Below are positions 8,716 to 17,306 of a DNA stretch of 64,000 bases, piece after piece. The stretch covers positions 2,410,209 to 2,474,208 of the forward strand of contig NZ_SMRO01000002.1 of the NCBI RefSeq assembly GCF_004359985.1. The letters are read 5' to 3'. The notes below the pieces were generated by a model. It did no database searches, was not told the DNA's origin, and was given only the letters and a program-made list of their open reading frames with translations. Numbering within the stretch: the stretch's first letter is position 1; each line of letters begins with the position of its first letter. This DNA comes from Paraburkholderia flava. GTDB taxonomy: Bacteria > Pseudomonadota > Gammaproteobacteria > Burkholderiales > Burkholderiaceae. A program made the position numbers and the translations under genes.

Positions 8716-8861
8716 GAATGAAAAAGAATCGCGTATGCGATCTTGATGCTTAAGCCATCGACCCAACAGGAAGCACAAGATCAACCCCGACCTTAGCTGC
8801 GAAGACAGTCATGCTGGAAGAACAGCTATCGAGGCGAGCGGCCCGCATCGAGAGAATTCAA

Positions 8862-10151
8862 ATGAAGATCGTCATTGCGGCGAAATCCGAGGCAGGTCAT
8901 GTCAATCCGGTAATTGCAGTCGCGCGCATTCTGATTGCCGAGGGCCATCAGGTCGCCGCGCTGACCGGCGAGCCCTTTCGCCGGCCGTTCGAAAATAGAG
9001 GTGCAATGTTTTATCCGCTTCCGGCCGAGGCTTCCCCGGATGTCGCCGACATCATGTCGAACGATCCGATGCTCAAGAGCCTGCCCGACGGCACGCCGCC
9101 GCTCGTGCGGTTTCGCATCGCCGTCGAGCACGCGCTGGTCGACCCGTTTCCGCTTCAGTACGCCGCACTACAGGCGGTGCTACGCGACTTCGATGCCGAC
9201 GTCATCGTCGGTGAAAGCGGGTTCTTCGGTACGTTGCCGATCCTACTCGGCTCAAGCGAGAAGCGTCACCGCATTGTTCTTTGCGGCACTTATTTCCTCA
9301 CATGGGAACGGGAAGACGGAGCGCCCTACCTGGGTGGTTTGCAACCCGCGACCACTGAAGCGCAGCGTGTGCAGTACGCGGCTCTCGCACGTGATCACGA
9401 GAGGTATTTTGAGCAGCCGCTCGTTAAGAGGGCCAACGAACTATTAGGAACATTGGGTGCCCGCTCGATGCCTCGAGGAATTTTCGACTCTGCGATCGAG
9501 CTCGCCGATGCGTATCTTCAGCCGTCCGTTCCGAGCTTCGAATTTCCGCGTGCGTCCGTGCCTTCGTCTGTGCACTTCATCGGCGCGCTGCCCATTACAC
9601 CCAATCTTCATCCACTGCCGCCCTGGGCGGCGGACCTGAACGGCAAGCGGAAAGTCGTGCATGTCACGCAAGGCACCGTCGCGAATACGGACTTCGGTAT
9701 GCTGGTCGCACCGACACTGGCAGCGCTCGCCGATGAGCCTGACCTGCTGGTGGTGGTGATTACCGGTGGACGTCCGCTGGATACGATCCCGGGTCCGATT
9801 CCTTCTAACGCACGGCTAGCCACTTTCCTGCCGTACGAATGGCTGTTGCCCAAGGTCGATGTGTTCGTCACGAACGGCGGCAACGGTGGCGTCAATCAGG
9901 CACTCACGTTCGGCGTTCCGCTCGTCACCGCAGGTCTGAGCGAAGACAAGGCCGATGTGAATGCGCGGGTCGCGTGGTCCGGCGTCGGCATCGATCTTTC
10001 GACGGGGCACCCCACGCCCGATGCATTGCGCAACGCCATCCGCACTGTACTAAGCGATCCTGGCTACAGGCTCCAGGCGACACGCAAGGCGAAAGAGTTT
10101 GCGGCGATAGATACGCGCGCGGAGATCCTGCGCGCGGTCACAGGAAGTTAA
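8862..10151 (+). CDS. GT1-family glycosyltransferase (UGT/MGT-like), copy B
   Basis: 429 residues from ATG 8862; an upstream in-frame ATG at 8811 would add 17 residues not matched in the paralogue's core. It is a clear paralogue of the protein at 7247-8584: both have MKIV(L/I)A at the start, HVTQGTVAN/LVTQGTVAN, LAALADEPDLLVVV, LPYEWLL and VFVTNGGxGxVNQA. The two genes are inverted relative to each other, consistent with an inverted duplication followed by divergence. Two related enzymes could add successive sugars or use different acceptors. The donor sugar cannot be told from sequence. Confidence 0.9.
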   Translation: MKIVIAAKSEAGHVNPVIAVARILIAEGHQVAALTGEPFRRPFENRGAMFYPLPAEASPDVADIMSNDPMLKSLPDGTPPLVRFRIAVEHALVDPFPLQYAALQAVLRDFDADVIVGESGFFGTLPILLGSSEKRHRIVLCGTYFLTWEREDGAPYLGGLQPATTEAQRVQYAALARDHERYFEQPLVKRANELLGTLGARSMPRGIFDSAIELADAYLQPSVPSFEFPRASVPSSVHFIGALPITPNLHPLPPWAADLNGKRKVVHVTQGTVANTDFGMLVAPTLAALADEPDLLVVVITGGRPLDTIPGPIPSNARLATFLPYEWLLPKVDVFVTNGGNGGVNQALTFGVPLVTAGLSEDKADVNARVAWSGVGIDLSTGHPTPDALRNAIRTVLSDPGYRLQATRKAKEFAAIDTRAEILRAVTGS

Positions 10152-10223
10152 GCGGCGTCACGTGGATACTCCATTGCCCGTAGCCACGCTCTAAAGCTTT
10201 TCGAAACCGCCCCTAACACCCGA

Positions 10224-11186
10224 TCATGAGCGAATTCCCTGACCGCCGAATTGATCGAGCGGCCAGTTCTCCTGCCCTTGTCCGTATCCCTCATGGCTTC
10301 CGTAAAACCAGCGCATCATCGAAAGAACGGGCATACAACTGCTGTAGCTGATCCACGGATGCTGCGCCACCGGGACGCCGATCAGATGATGTTCGACCCC
10401 GTCGATATCGGTCAGCACCTGTTCGTAGCTCAACGGAAAAGCGCCGCGCCGGATCGCCCGCTGACGTCCGGACACGAGACCACGAACCTTGCCGTCGATA
10501 AATGCGTAACCATGCGCAAGCTTGAACTGTTGCCAGTCGGCAGCGAATGGCTCGAAGGTCCAGATACTCTGAAACGCAAGCGACCTTGAGAAGCTTGCGT
10601 TCACCCAGCCCATCGCGGGCAAGCCTCGCTCGTTTCGCGGCCCCCAGCTATGGTCCATCGTGGACACGCAATCGACGTTATAAACCTGCCCTCGCACTTT
10701 AAGCGTGCCGGTGACATGCACGGTCATGTCGAAATGACTTGCGTAAGCGGCGCCGAAACCAGTCGCGTTGACATCTCCTGATGCGAGCGGATCCATCGAC
10801 CTGTCGTGAATGTCGTACGGCTCCATCAAGCCCCGCACGGTCCAGTGGAGTTCGGTGTCGTCGAGACCCACGTAGTCGACCTGGTAATCGCGCGGCTCGT
10901 TCATCGTTCGAACCTTGAGGCCGTTAGGCAGTTCGTAATCCTCCAGCCTTTCCGGCATCGGCAGATGCTGCTGGAAATCGACGTATAGCGCTTCGAGCGA
11001 CGTCTTCCCAACCGCGTTAATCATCGAGATGTCCGCGACGAACGCCCCTACGCCAGGCCGGGCGATGGTGTACACCCAGGCTGTGATATTCGCTTTCGCT
11101 ATATAGACCGAGAAAAAATTCGTTTCCGCCCAATCGTATGCAACCTCGATAGGGGTATGAAATTTCACGTCTTCCGGAAGAATCAT
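10224..11186 (-). CDS. DUF7064/DUF7065 (AttH/CrtC-like) protein
   Basis: 320 residues with no signal peptide or membrane segment. The central block VSTMDHSWGPR and the surrounding beta-rich pattern (FDMTVHVTGTLKVRG, then WTFEPF) fit the lipocalin-like superfamily that includes hydroxyneurosporene synthase/carotenoid hydratase (CrtC), AttH and DUF7064/7065. CrtC enzymes hydrate a terpenoid double bond, but most DUF7064-type members are uncharacterised, so a hydratase or lipid-binding role is only a possibility. It is transcribed divergently from the phosphohistidine-domain operon. A TGAAC-N5-TGAAC element lies 81 bp upstream of its start. Confidence 0.7.
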   Translation of the reverse strand: MILPEDVKFHTPIEVAYDWAETNFFSVYIAKANITAWVYTIARPGVGAFVADISMINAVGKTSLEALYVDFQQHLPMPERLEDYELPNGLKVRTMNEPRDYQVDYVGLDDTELHWTVRGLMEPYDIHDRSMDPLASGDVNATGFGAAYASHFDMTVHVTGTLKVRGQVYNVDCVSTMDHSWGPRNERGLPAMGWVNASFSRSLAFQSIWTFEPFAADWQQFKLAHGYAFIDGKVRGLVSGRQRAIRRGAFPLSYEQVLTDIDGVEHHLIGVPVAQHPWISYSSCMPVLSMMRWFYGSHEGYGQGQENWPLDQFGGQGIRS

Positions 11187-11267
11187 TTGATATCCATATT
11201 GAGTTGTCGAAGGCGTTACCGGTTAAAGCGGCGACCCAGCATAGAGCGCCTGCGAACGCCGACAAAG

Positions 11268-11282
11268 TGAACATTCCTGAAC
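11268..11282 (-). promoter_or_regulatory. TGAAC-N5-TGAAC direct repeat, facing DUF7064-like gene
   Basis: TGAAC at 11268-11272 and 11278-11282. Not only the repeat but also part of the spacer matches the copy at 8642 (ATTYC). In the transcription direction of the minus-strand gene it reads GTTCA-N5-GTTCA, 81 bp before the ATG. Confidence 0.55.
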
Positions 11283-11357
11283 CGTCGCGCCGTCCTTAAC
11301 GCTCTATCGCACCTGCATACCCGATGATTTGACTGAACAAGTCACGCATCGATGACA

Positions 11358-11372
11358 GTTCATAATCGTTCA
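11358..11372 (+). promoter_or_regulatory. GTTCA-N5-GTTCA direct repeat, facing phosphohistidine-domain operon
   Basis: GTTCA at 11358-11362 and 11368-11372, oriented towards the plus-strand operon starting at 11533. Same period and orientation rule as at 8701-8715. Confidence 0.55.
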
Positions 11373-11532
11373 AACATCTTTTTCCGAGAGCCGTCTAATC
11401 TGCGGCGTCCACTATTGTTTCTGATGCGAAGGTCGGAACCGCTTTAAATCCCGACCCCAGCTTTCGAAAAACAATGCAGCGATGGTGGGCCACTATTCGA
11501 TCGTCCAAGAACTAAAAAATCCGAGGGCAAAG

Positions 11533-12273
11533 ATGAACCGATACACCAACGAGAATTGGTATGGTGGCGCGCCAGCGTCGCTGCTGGTCGAGACCATTCA
11601 CGGCGCAATCAGGGATCTCGTCCACCGCGAGGTTGCGCAAAGCGGTGGCGACTGGACGTCGTTCGTGTCCGGAGGCGCCGACTCGCTGATTACGAAGCAG
11701 GCGCTGGCACGCATCGAAGAACAGGTGCTTGCAACAGGCTATCGCTTTACATCCGCATCGCTGACGTCGCTGCGCGACCGGCCGGATGCCTACAAGGACA
11801 CGAACGGCTTCGGAACGGAGCTATCGGCCTTCAGTTTCGAACATCACGATGCGATCGTAGGGTCTATCGACGACACCGGTCGCGAGCAGCGCGGCAGCGG
11901 CGATAACGTCGTCAGACACGCCGCCGACATCGTTGGGATTGCCCGCTACATCCGTACCAGCGATCAGGTGATCCGGTACATGCAAAGCGGCGTACCGGCC
12001 GACACGATCGCCATCATCGACGACAGCGGCTGCACGCTCACCGCACCGATCATCGAACAGTTCAGCGGCATCATTTGCGCGGCCGGCACCGTGCGCTCGC
12101 ACCTGGGAATCCTCGCGCGCGAATACGGCATCCCGTGTCTGATGAACGCGCGCATCAGCGGGATTCGCGAAGGCGATCGCTTGGCAATCGAGGTCAGTGC
12201 AGACGCGCGAACCGCGCAGGACTATCAAAGCGGACAGGATCGCGCCGCCCGCGTCTGGAGGTTTGCGCAATGA
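11533..12273 (+). CDS. Stand-alone PEP-utiliser swivelling (phosphohistidine) domain protein
   Basis: 246 residues from ATG 11533, chosen because GAGGG lies just upstream; an ATG at 11482 would add 17 residues. The C-terminal ~80 residues (GIICAAGTVRSHLGILARE, then YGIPCLMNARISG) match the mobile domain of PEP synthase/PPDK/phenylphosphate synthase, with His190 in the place of the phosphorylated histidine of the usual TSHAA motif. The N-terminal ~150 residues are unrecognised. There is no ATP-grasp or PEP barrel. The stop overlaps the next start (ATGA), so it is translationally coupled to the 726-residue protein and then the PPDK-like protein. Likely role: an extra phosphoryl-carrying domain in a split phosphotransferase (inference). 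Confidence 0.78.
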   Translation: MNRYTNENWYGGAPASLLVETIHGAIRDLVHREVAQSGGDWTSFVSGGADSLITKQALARIEEQVLATGYRFTSASLTSLRDRPDAYKDTNGFGTELSAFSFEHHDAIVGSIDDTGREQRGSGDNVVRHAADIVGIARYIRTSDQVIRYMQSGVPADTIAIIDDSGCTLTAPIIEQFSGIICAAGTVRSHLGILAREYGIPCLMNARISGIREGDRLAIEVSADARTAQDYQSGQDRAARVWRFAQ

Positions 12274-14450
12274 ATGCCCCGGAAAAGATAGTCCATACGC
12301 AAACGGACTCCAGCCTGAGCTATCTTCAGGTGCTGGAAGCCAACAACATCATCCAGAATTGCGGCGACGAAACGCACTGGCTAGCCGTCGCGCGAACGGT
12401 GCAACGTTCGTCGCTTTTTCCGCTTTCCGCGTGTAGCGCGCTGGGCGTTCTCAATTCGTTCTATCGGTTTCCGTCGCTGCTTCGCAAGATCGAAACGGCG
12501 ATGAAGGCAGAGGACATCGCTGACCGCGCGCGCAATCTCGGCATCAAACTTCAAAGCGCGCAGATGGGCTGGCTTTTGCCGGGTCACTATCTGGTCGGCC
12601 GCGAATGGCTGCTGGCGATGGGCATGCTCCGGCCGCAGGACGCAGCGGCAGACACCGTCTATCTGCTCGATTTCTGGCGGCGCTTCCAGCTCGCTTACCG
12701 TCGCAACGACAACCGGTTGACCAGCCGCGAGTATGGTCGTCGCGCACAGATTCTTCCCGATCGAACGCTCGAGGTATTCGCAGCCGACCTTCACCCGTGC
12801 AAACCCGGCGACGCATTGCACGAGGCCATACATCACTTCATGGCGACGGCGTCGCAATACAGTTTCGTCGCAGCATGCGAGAGCCGGATCAACGTGCACA
12901 ACTCGGGTCCGTACCGGATCGACGATACGCATGAAATGCTGGTGCGCGACTTCATGGATCTGGCTGAAGGCGGCCTGCCATGGCTCGATGGCGTCGCCGC
13001 GAATATCCCGTACAACAACTTGAGAGTCACGATCGCCACGCAAGGATGCCATTTCGACGTCGTCGACGATTGGGGCAGTTTTGAAAGTAGCCCGGCGTTC
13101 ACCTCCGACATGATCACCGGTGTCGGACTCTATTCGTCCGATCCGTTGTCGGATGGTTTTATACCCGTCGGCATGGAGTCCGCAGACGAACTGACGTCGG
13201 CGTTTCATGACCTCACCGGCAGGCTGAAAGAGGCGATGACGAACCTCTGGATGCGTCTCGCCGGATGGTCTCGCGACCAGTTGCTAGACGCCGGCGCACT
13301 CATCTACAACGGGGCGATGAGAAACCTCGCGCATATCGCGGGCGTCTACGAATCCGACGACTGGTTCACGATCGACCCACGCGCAGAACGCTTTCGCCCG
13401 TTGCTAAACGACGAGTTTTCCGAGGGCATGCTTGCCGAGCTGGCCGGCGGGATTTCGCTGCCGAGTCAACAGGCGTCGCCGTTCGTGATGATGCAACACG
13501 CCAATCGCCCGGCGTCGATGTTTACGCCGCTACCCTGTTCGCTGATAGCGGACGAGGACTACGCGCCGTCGACAGGCGATCTTCAGCGCGGCACGTCGCA
13601 TCTGCCTCCGAAAGAAGATCGCTATCGCACGTCGCGAGGCATTCTTACCGCTGCCGGATACAACGCAGCAGCACGCGCGCTGGAGCCGGTGGCTGCTTCG
13701 ACGCGCTTCCGCTATCTGTGCGAAACGTGGGTCAGGTACAACCGAAAGACATCGCTTGCCGACGACCTTTACCGGCACGAACAGCGCCATTCGCGCACAC
13801 TTCGCGACCATGGCGCAAGCCACACGCCGGACCCGCGCAAGGCATCGACAGATTCGATGTACGCGGTGCTCCATGCCCTTGCGCTCAAGCCTCACGCCTT
13901 CTCCGCCGACATCGCAACGCTGTCCGGTATCAGCCCGGAGGACACGCTCCGCCTGCTAACAGCGGCTCAGGAAAATGGCCGTGCAGTTGAAATAAACGGC
14001 AAGTTCATTCTTGGCCCGCTCGCACGCGTCGCGCTGAAAATCCGCTATGCAAACGAATACGCCGACATCAGAACGGACAGCTCGTTCATTGCTCACTACG
14101 AAGCCTTCGAGCGGATCAACGTCCAGTTCAAGGCCTTGATCACCGATTGGCAAACGGTCGAGATCGGCGGACAACGCATAGCAAACGATCACCATGACAA
14201 GCGCCATGACTTTGCGGTAATCGACCGGCTAGGCACCTTGCACGATCACGTGGACAGCATGTTGGCACGCCTTGCTCAAGCGGTGCCACGGCTTGAAAAG
14301 TATCGCGCACGCCTGCTCGCGGCATTGGAGAAGGTAGAGGAAGGCGCGATCAAATGGGTAAGCGACGCGAGCATCGATAGCTATCACTCCGTGTGGTTCC
14401 AGTTGCACGAAGATCTGCTCAGGATCGTCGGGCGGCAGCGTACCGAATAG
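12270..14450 (+). CDS. Unknown 726-residue protein with C-terminal winged-helix-like and helical region
   Basis: The start at ATG 12270 overlaps the previous stop; the reading frame is open further upstream, but that part overlaps the preceding gene. I do not recognise residues 1-~500. They are mostly helical and soluble, with conserved-looking acidic/His segments (HEAIHHFMA, FDVVDDWGSF). Residues ~526-590 (YAVLHALALKPHAFSADIAT then LSGISPEDTLRLLT) look like a winged helix. Residues ~600-726 are a helical domain with TDWQ, ANDHHDKRHD and YHSVWFQLHEDLL. From memory, similar short wHTH-helical proteins sit beside truncated PPDK-like genes in actinobacteria; this needs a search. Its place between two phosphohistidine proteins suggests it is an acceptor, scaffold or regulatory partner. 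Confidence 0.6.
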   Translation: MNAPEKIVHTQTDSSLSYLQVLEANNIIQNCGDETHWLAVARTVQRSSLFPLSACSALGVLNSFYRFPSLLRKIETAMKAEDIADRARNLGIKLQSAQMGWLLPGHYLVGREWLLAMGMLRPQDAAADTVYLLDFWRRFQLAYRRNDNRLTSREYGRRAQILPDRTLEVFAADLHPCKPGDALHEAIHHFMATASQYSFVAACESRINVHNSGPYRIDDTHEMLVRDFMDLAEGGLPWLDGVAANIPYNNLRVTIATQGCHFDVVDDWGSFESSPAFTSDMITGVGLYSSDPLSDGFIPVGMESADELTSAFHDLTGRLKEAMTNLWMRLAGWSRDQLLDAGALIYNGAMRNLAHIAGVYESDDWFTIDPRAERFRPLLNDEFSEGMLAELAGGISLPSQQASPFVMMQHANRPASMFTPLPCSLIADEDYAPSTGDLQRGTSHLPPKEDRYRTSRGILTAAGYNAAARALEPVAASTRFRYLCETWVRYNRKTSLADDLYRHEQRHSRTLRDHGASHTPDPRKASTDSMYAVLHALALKPHAFSADIATLSGISPEDTLRLLTAAQENGRAVEINGKFILGPLARVALKIRYANEYADIRTDSSFIAHYEAFERINVQFKALITDWQTVEIGGQRIANDHHDKRHDFAVIDRLGTLHDHVDSMLARLAQAVPRLEKYRARLLAALEKVEEGAIKWVSDASIDSYHSVWFQLHEDLLRIVGRQRTE

Positions 14451-14458
14451 GACACCCT

Positions 14459-16228
14459 ATGGCCATTTCATTTGGAAGATGGGTGCTTGGACTCGATGGC
14501 GGCGACTTTCCGGCAAAGGAGTTGATCGGCGGTAAGGCGTGGTCTCTTGGGCACATGTCTGCGTTAGGTCTGAACGTCCCTCCGGCATTCGTCGTGACCA
14601 ACCGCGCATGCCGGGAGTATCTGGCCGACGAAACGAACCTGACCGGCATCGAAGACGAAATTGCCGCAGGCATCGCATGGCTGGAGGCACGCACCGGTCG
14701 TACGTTCGGCGGCGGGCCTGCTCCACTGCTGGTGTCCGTACGCTCAGGCGCTGCGGTCTCGATGCCCGGCATGATGGATACCGTGCTGAACGTCGGCATC
14801 ACGGATGCGACCGAATCGCTGCTCGCGACACTGTGCGGGAATCCGGCATTCGCACGCGACACCCATTGCCGCTTCCTCGATCTGTTCACTCGCCTGGTGC
14901 TCAACGCGCCGCCCGTGGAATTTCCTCAAGAAAACGACCCTTCGGCCTGGTGCGACGCACTTGCCAAAGCAGGCAGCCCGGTGCCGGACGACGTTCGGGC
15001 ACAACTGAACATGACCGTGCGTGCGGTATTTCGCTCGTGGAACTCGAAACGCGCGCAACGGTATCGCGCTCACCATGGCATCGTCGATGACGCCGGCACT
15101 GCCGTTCTGGTGCAGGCGATGGCGTTCGGCAATCGCGACGCGCGCTCCGGGACCGGCGTGCTGTTCAGCCGCAACCCACTGACTGGCGAGCCGGTGCCGT
15201 ATGGCGAATTCCTGCCGTGCGCGCAAGGCGAAGACATCGTCTCCGGCAGAGTGACGCCGCATCCTCTCGACACGATGCGCAGCAACCTGGCGGATGCACT
15301 CGACGGGCTGCTCAATGCAGCCCGACTGCTGGAACGCGCGAACGGCGATATGCAGGACATCGAGTTCACTGTCGAGAGCGGCGAGCTGTTTCTGCTTCAG
15401 TCGCGAACCGGAAAGCGCGCACCCGAAGCAGCCGCTCGCATTGCAGTCGACATGGTGACCGAGGGATTGACCTCCCCCGAAGTCGCACTGTCGCGTGTCT
15501 CGCCCGAACAGATCAGATCGTGTCTGCGGCCCCGGCTTGCCGATAGCGCTGCCACGAGCGCGCATGCTTTACAGCGTGGCGAAGGCGCGTCGCCTGGCGT
15601 CGGCTGGGGCGTCGTCGTCACGGATCCGGACGAAGCAGAACGTCGTGCGCGACTCGGTGAAGATGTCGTGCTCGTGCGTGCCACCACCAGCCCTGACGAT
15701 CTGCACGGCATGATTGCAGCCCGTGCGATCGTGACGGAATCCGGCGGAGCCACCTCTCACGCTGCCGTGGTCGGCAGGGCGTTGGGACGCCCATGCGTGG
15801 TCGGTTGCGGTAGCGGTGTTGTCGCCGCGCTCAACGGTCGCGTGGTAACCGTCGATGGAAGCACCGGCGTCGTCTACGACGGAGCGCTGCAGGTCGCCGC
15901 CCCGGACGAAGAAAACGACGCGATCCTGCAGCGCCTCTGCCGTCTCGCCGAAGCCCATGCACCCGTCGAGATTCACGCTGACAGCAGCGCCGCTGCATTG
16001 CCGGCCCACACCGATTTCTCCTCCGTTTCCGACCTCGCCGTGCTGCGCGACGCGTTAGCCGCACTTCCGCAAGGAGCCACGGTCAGCGGGTCAATCTTTG
16101 CGCAGGATGACGAAGCGATAAAAGCCGCTGTCGAAGCGGGTGTGGCCAGAATTTTCACGCGGCCACGCCTGCCGGCTCTGCTCGCGTCCATTCGCTATGC
16201 CGGCGCGAAAGAACTCGTCGTGAGCTAA
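14459..16228 (+). CDS. PPDK-like protein lacking the C-terminal PEP/pyruvate barrel
   Basis: 589 residues against ~880 for full PPDK. The start at ATG 14459 is 8 bp after the previous stop. The ATP-grasp domain is clear: LIGGKAWSLGHM, VSVRSGAAVSMPGMMDTVLN, GTGVLFSRNPLTGEPVPYGE, AQGEDIVSG and MQDIEF-LLQSRTGKR. The phosphohistidine domain follows with GGATSHAAVVGRALGRPCVV, catalytic His434 (nt 15758-15760). After ~100 more residues the protein ends where the TIM barrel that binds PEP/pyruvate should begin. The ATP half-reaction should therefore be possible, but the acceptor must be something else, either another subunit or a small molecule. Phenylphosphate synthase and rifampin phosphotransferase are precedents for such rewiring. 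Confidence 0.88.
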   Translation: MAISFGRWVLGLDGGDFPAKELIGGKAWSLGHMSALGLNVPPAFVVTNRACREYLADETNLTGIEDEIAAGIAWLEARTGRTFGGGPAPLLVSVRSGAAVSMPGMMDTVLNVGITDATESLLATLCGNPAFARDTHCRFLDLFTRLVLNAPPVEFPQENDPSAWCDALAKAGSPVPDDVRAQLNMTVRAVFRSWNSKRAQRYRAHHGIVDDAGTAVLVQAMAFGNRDARSGTGVLFSRNPLTGEPVPYGEFLPCAQGEDIVSGRVTPHPLDTMRSNLADALDGLLNAARLLERANGDMQDIEFTVESGELFLLQSRTGKRAPEAAARIAVDMVTEGLTSPEVALSRVSPEQIRSCLRPRLADSAATSAHALQRGEGASPGVGWGVVVTDPDEAERRARLGEDVVLVRATTSPDDLHGMIAARAIVTESGGATSHAAVVGRALGRPCVVGCGSGVVAALNGRVVTVDGSTGVVYDGALQVAAPDEENDAILQRLCRLAEAHAPVEIHADSSAAALPAHTDFSSVSDLAVLRDALAALPQGATVSGSIFAQDDEAIKAAVEAGVARIFTRPRLPALLASIRYAGAKELVVS

Positions 16229-16337
16229 CGGCTACTCGACACTCCACGCGGCCTCATGGAACCGGCGCCGCGTGATTGCCGCCTGACGTCGACATGGCTG
16301 TGAAGCCGGAAACTAACCCCACTGTGAGGAGCAAGTC

Positions 16338-17096
16338 GTGTCAAGACTCGTTGAAAAAGTAGCGCTAGTGACGGGCGGAACGTCCGGCATCGGAAAGGCA
16401 ACTGCCCTGCTCTTCGCGAAGGAAGGCGCGAAGGTCGCGATCGCCGCGCGACGGGAAGACGAAGGGCAACAGGTCGTCCGCGAAATCCGCGAAATGGGCG
16501 GCGAAGCCATTTTCGTCAAGACCGACGTGACGAAAGCGGACGACTGCGCGTCGGCGGTCTCCCGTACGGTCGCGTCATTCGGGAAACTCGATATCGCGTT
16601 CAACAACGCCGGCATCTCGCGATCGGGCCAGCCGACCGCCGACACCGACGAAGAAGCATGGGACGCCGTCATAGACGTCAACCTCAAGGGAACGTTTCTG
16701 TCGATGAAGTATGAGATCCCCGAGATCCTGAAGGCCGGCGGCGGGTCCATCATCAATATGTCGTCGACGTACGGCCTGATCGGTTCCGCGCTCGGCGCGT
16801 GTTCCTATCACGCGTCAAAGCATGGAGTGATCGGCATTACCCGCGCCGCAGCGCTCGAATACGCGAAACAGAAGCTGCGGGTCAATGCGGTCTGCCCCGC
16901 GTTCGTGGCGACCGATATGATCAGCGAATTTCTTGCGGATCCCGATGTCGCGGCTCACCTCGCGTCGCTGCACCCCATCGGCAGAATGGGCAAGCTCGAG
17001 GAAACAGCGGAGGCGGTCGTCTTTCTCGCGAGCGACGCGTCGACCTTCATCACCGGCACTACGTTGTCGATCGACGGCGGGATGGCCGCAGGCTGA
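16338..17096 (+). CDS. Short-chain dehydrogenase/reductase (classical SDR)
   Basis: 252 residues from a GTG with GAGGA 7 bases upstream. The cofactor motif TGGTSGIG is at residues ~12-19, NNAG near 89, catalytic Ser in the NMSSTYG strand, and YHASK as the active-site Tyr-Lys pair. The C-terminus (FITGTTLSIDGGM) is typical of FabG/glucose-dehydrogenase-like SDRs. An Arg pair after the first strand (AARRE) suggests NADP preference. It lies 110 bp downstream of the PPDK-like gene on the same strand and may be the last gene of the cluster. The substrate is unknown. Confidence 0.9.
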   Translation: MSRLVEKVALVTGGTSGIGKATALLFAKEGAKVAIAARREDEGQQVVREIREMGGEAIFVKTDVTKADDCASAVSRTVASFGKLDIAFNNAGISRSGQPTADTDEEAWDAVIDVNLKGTFLSMKYEIPEILKAGGGSIINMSSTYGLIGSALGACSYHASKHGVIGITRAAALEYAKQKLRVNAVCPAFVATDMISEFLADPDVAAHLASLHPIGRMGKLEETAEAVVFLASDASTFITGTTLSIDGGMAAG

Positions 17097-17306
17097 ACAC
17101 GAATGACATGCGCGGCGCAAGCCGCCGCGCATAGACACGCCGCCCAAACCCCCGCCTCATCAAAAACGGCTTCGCTTCACCGCACCCCGCTTCGCATCCC
17201 CGCCTCGCCGCCCATCTTCCAGCCGCTACATTGACTACAGGTACCGTCACCACGGTTCCCCAACGTAGCTCCCTCTTCAGCAACCCTTTGCCCCAGGAGA
17301 ACCACC

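Larger units (their letters stand above)
11187..11532. other. Divergent intergenic region, regulatory
   Basis: 346 bp between the divergent genes at 10224-11186 and 11533-12273. No coding potential is evident. It holds the two inverted copies of the GTTCA direct repeat at 11268-11282 and 11358-11372, and is more AT-rich than the flanking genes. Confidence 0.6.

Noticed and set aside
14459..16228. Calling the PPDK-like gene a complete pyruvate, phosphate dikinase
   Set aside because: The C-terminal PEP/pyruvate barrel is absent, and the frame ends at a clean stop followed by an independent gene, so a frameshifted remainder is not evident downstream.
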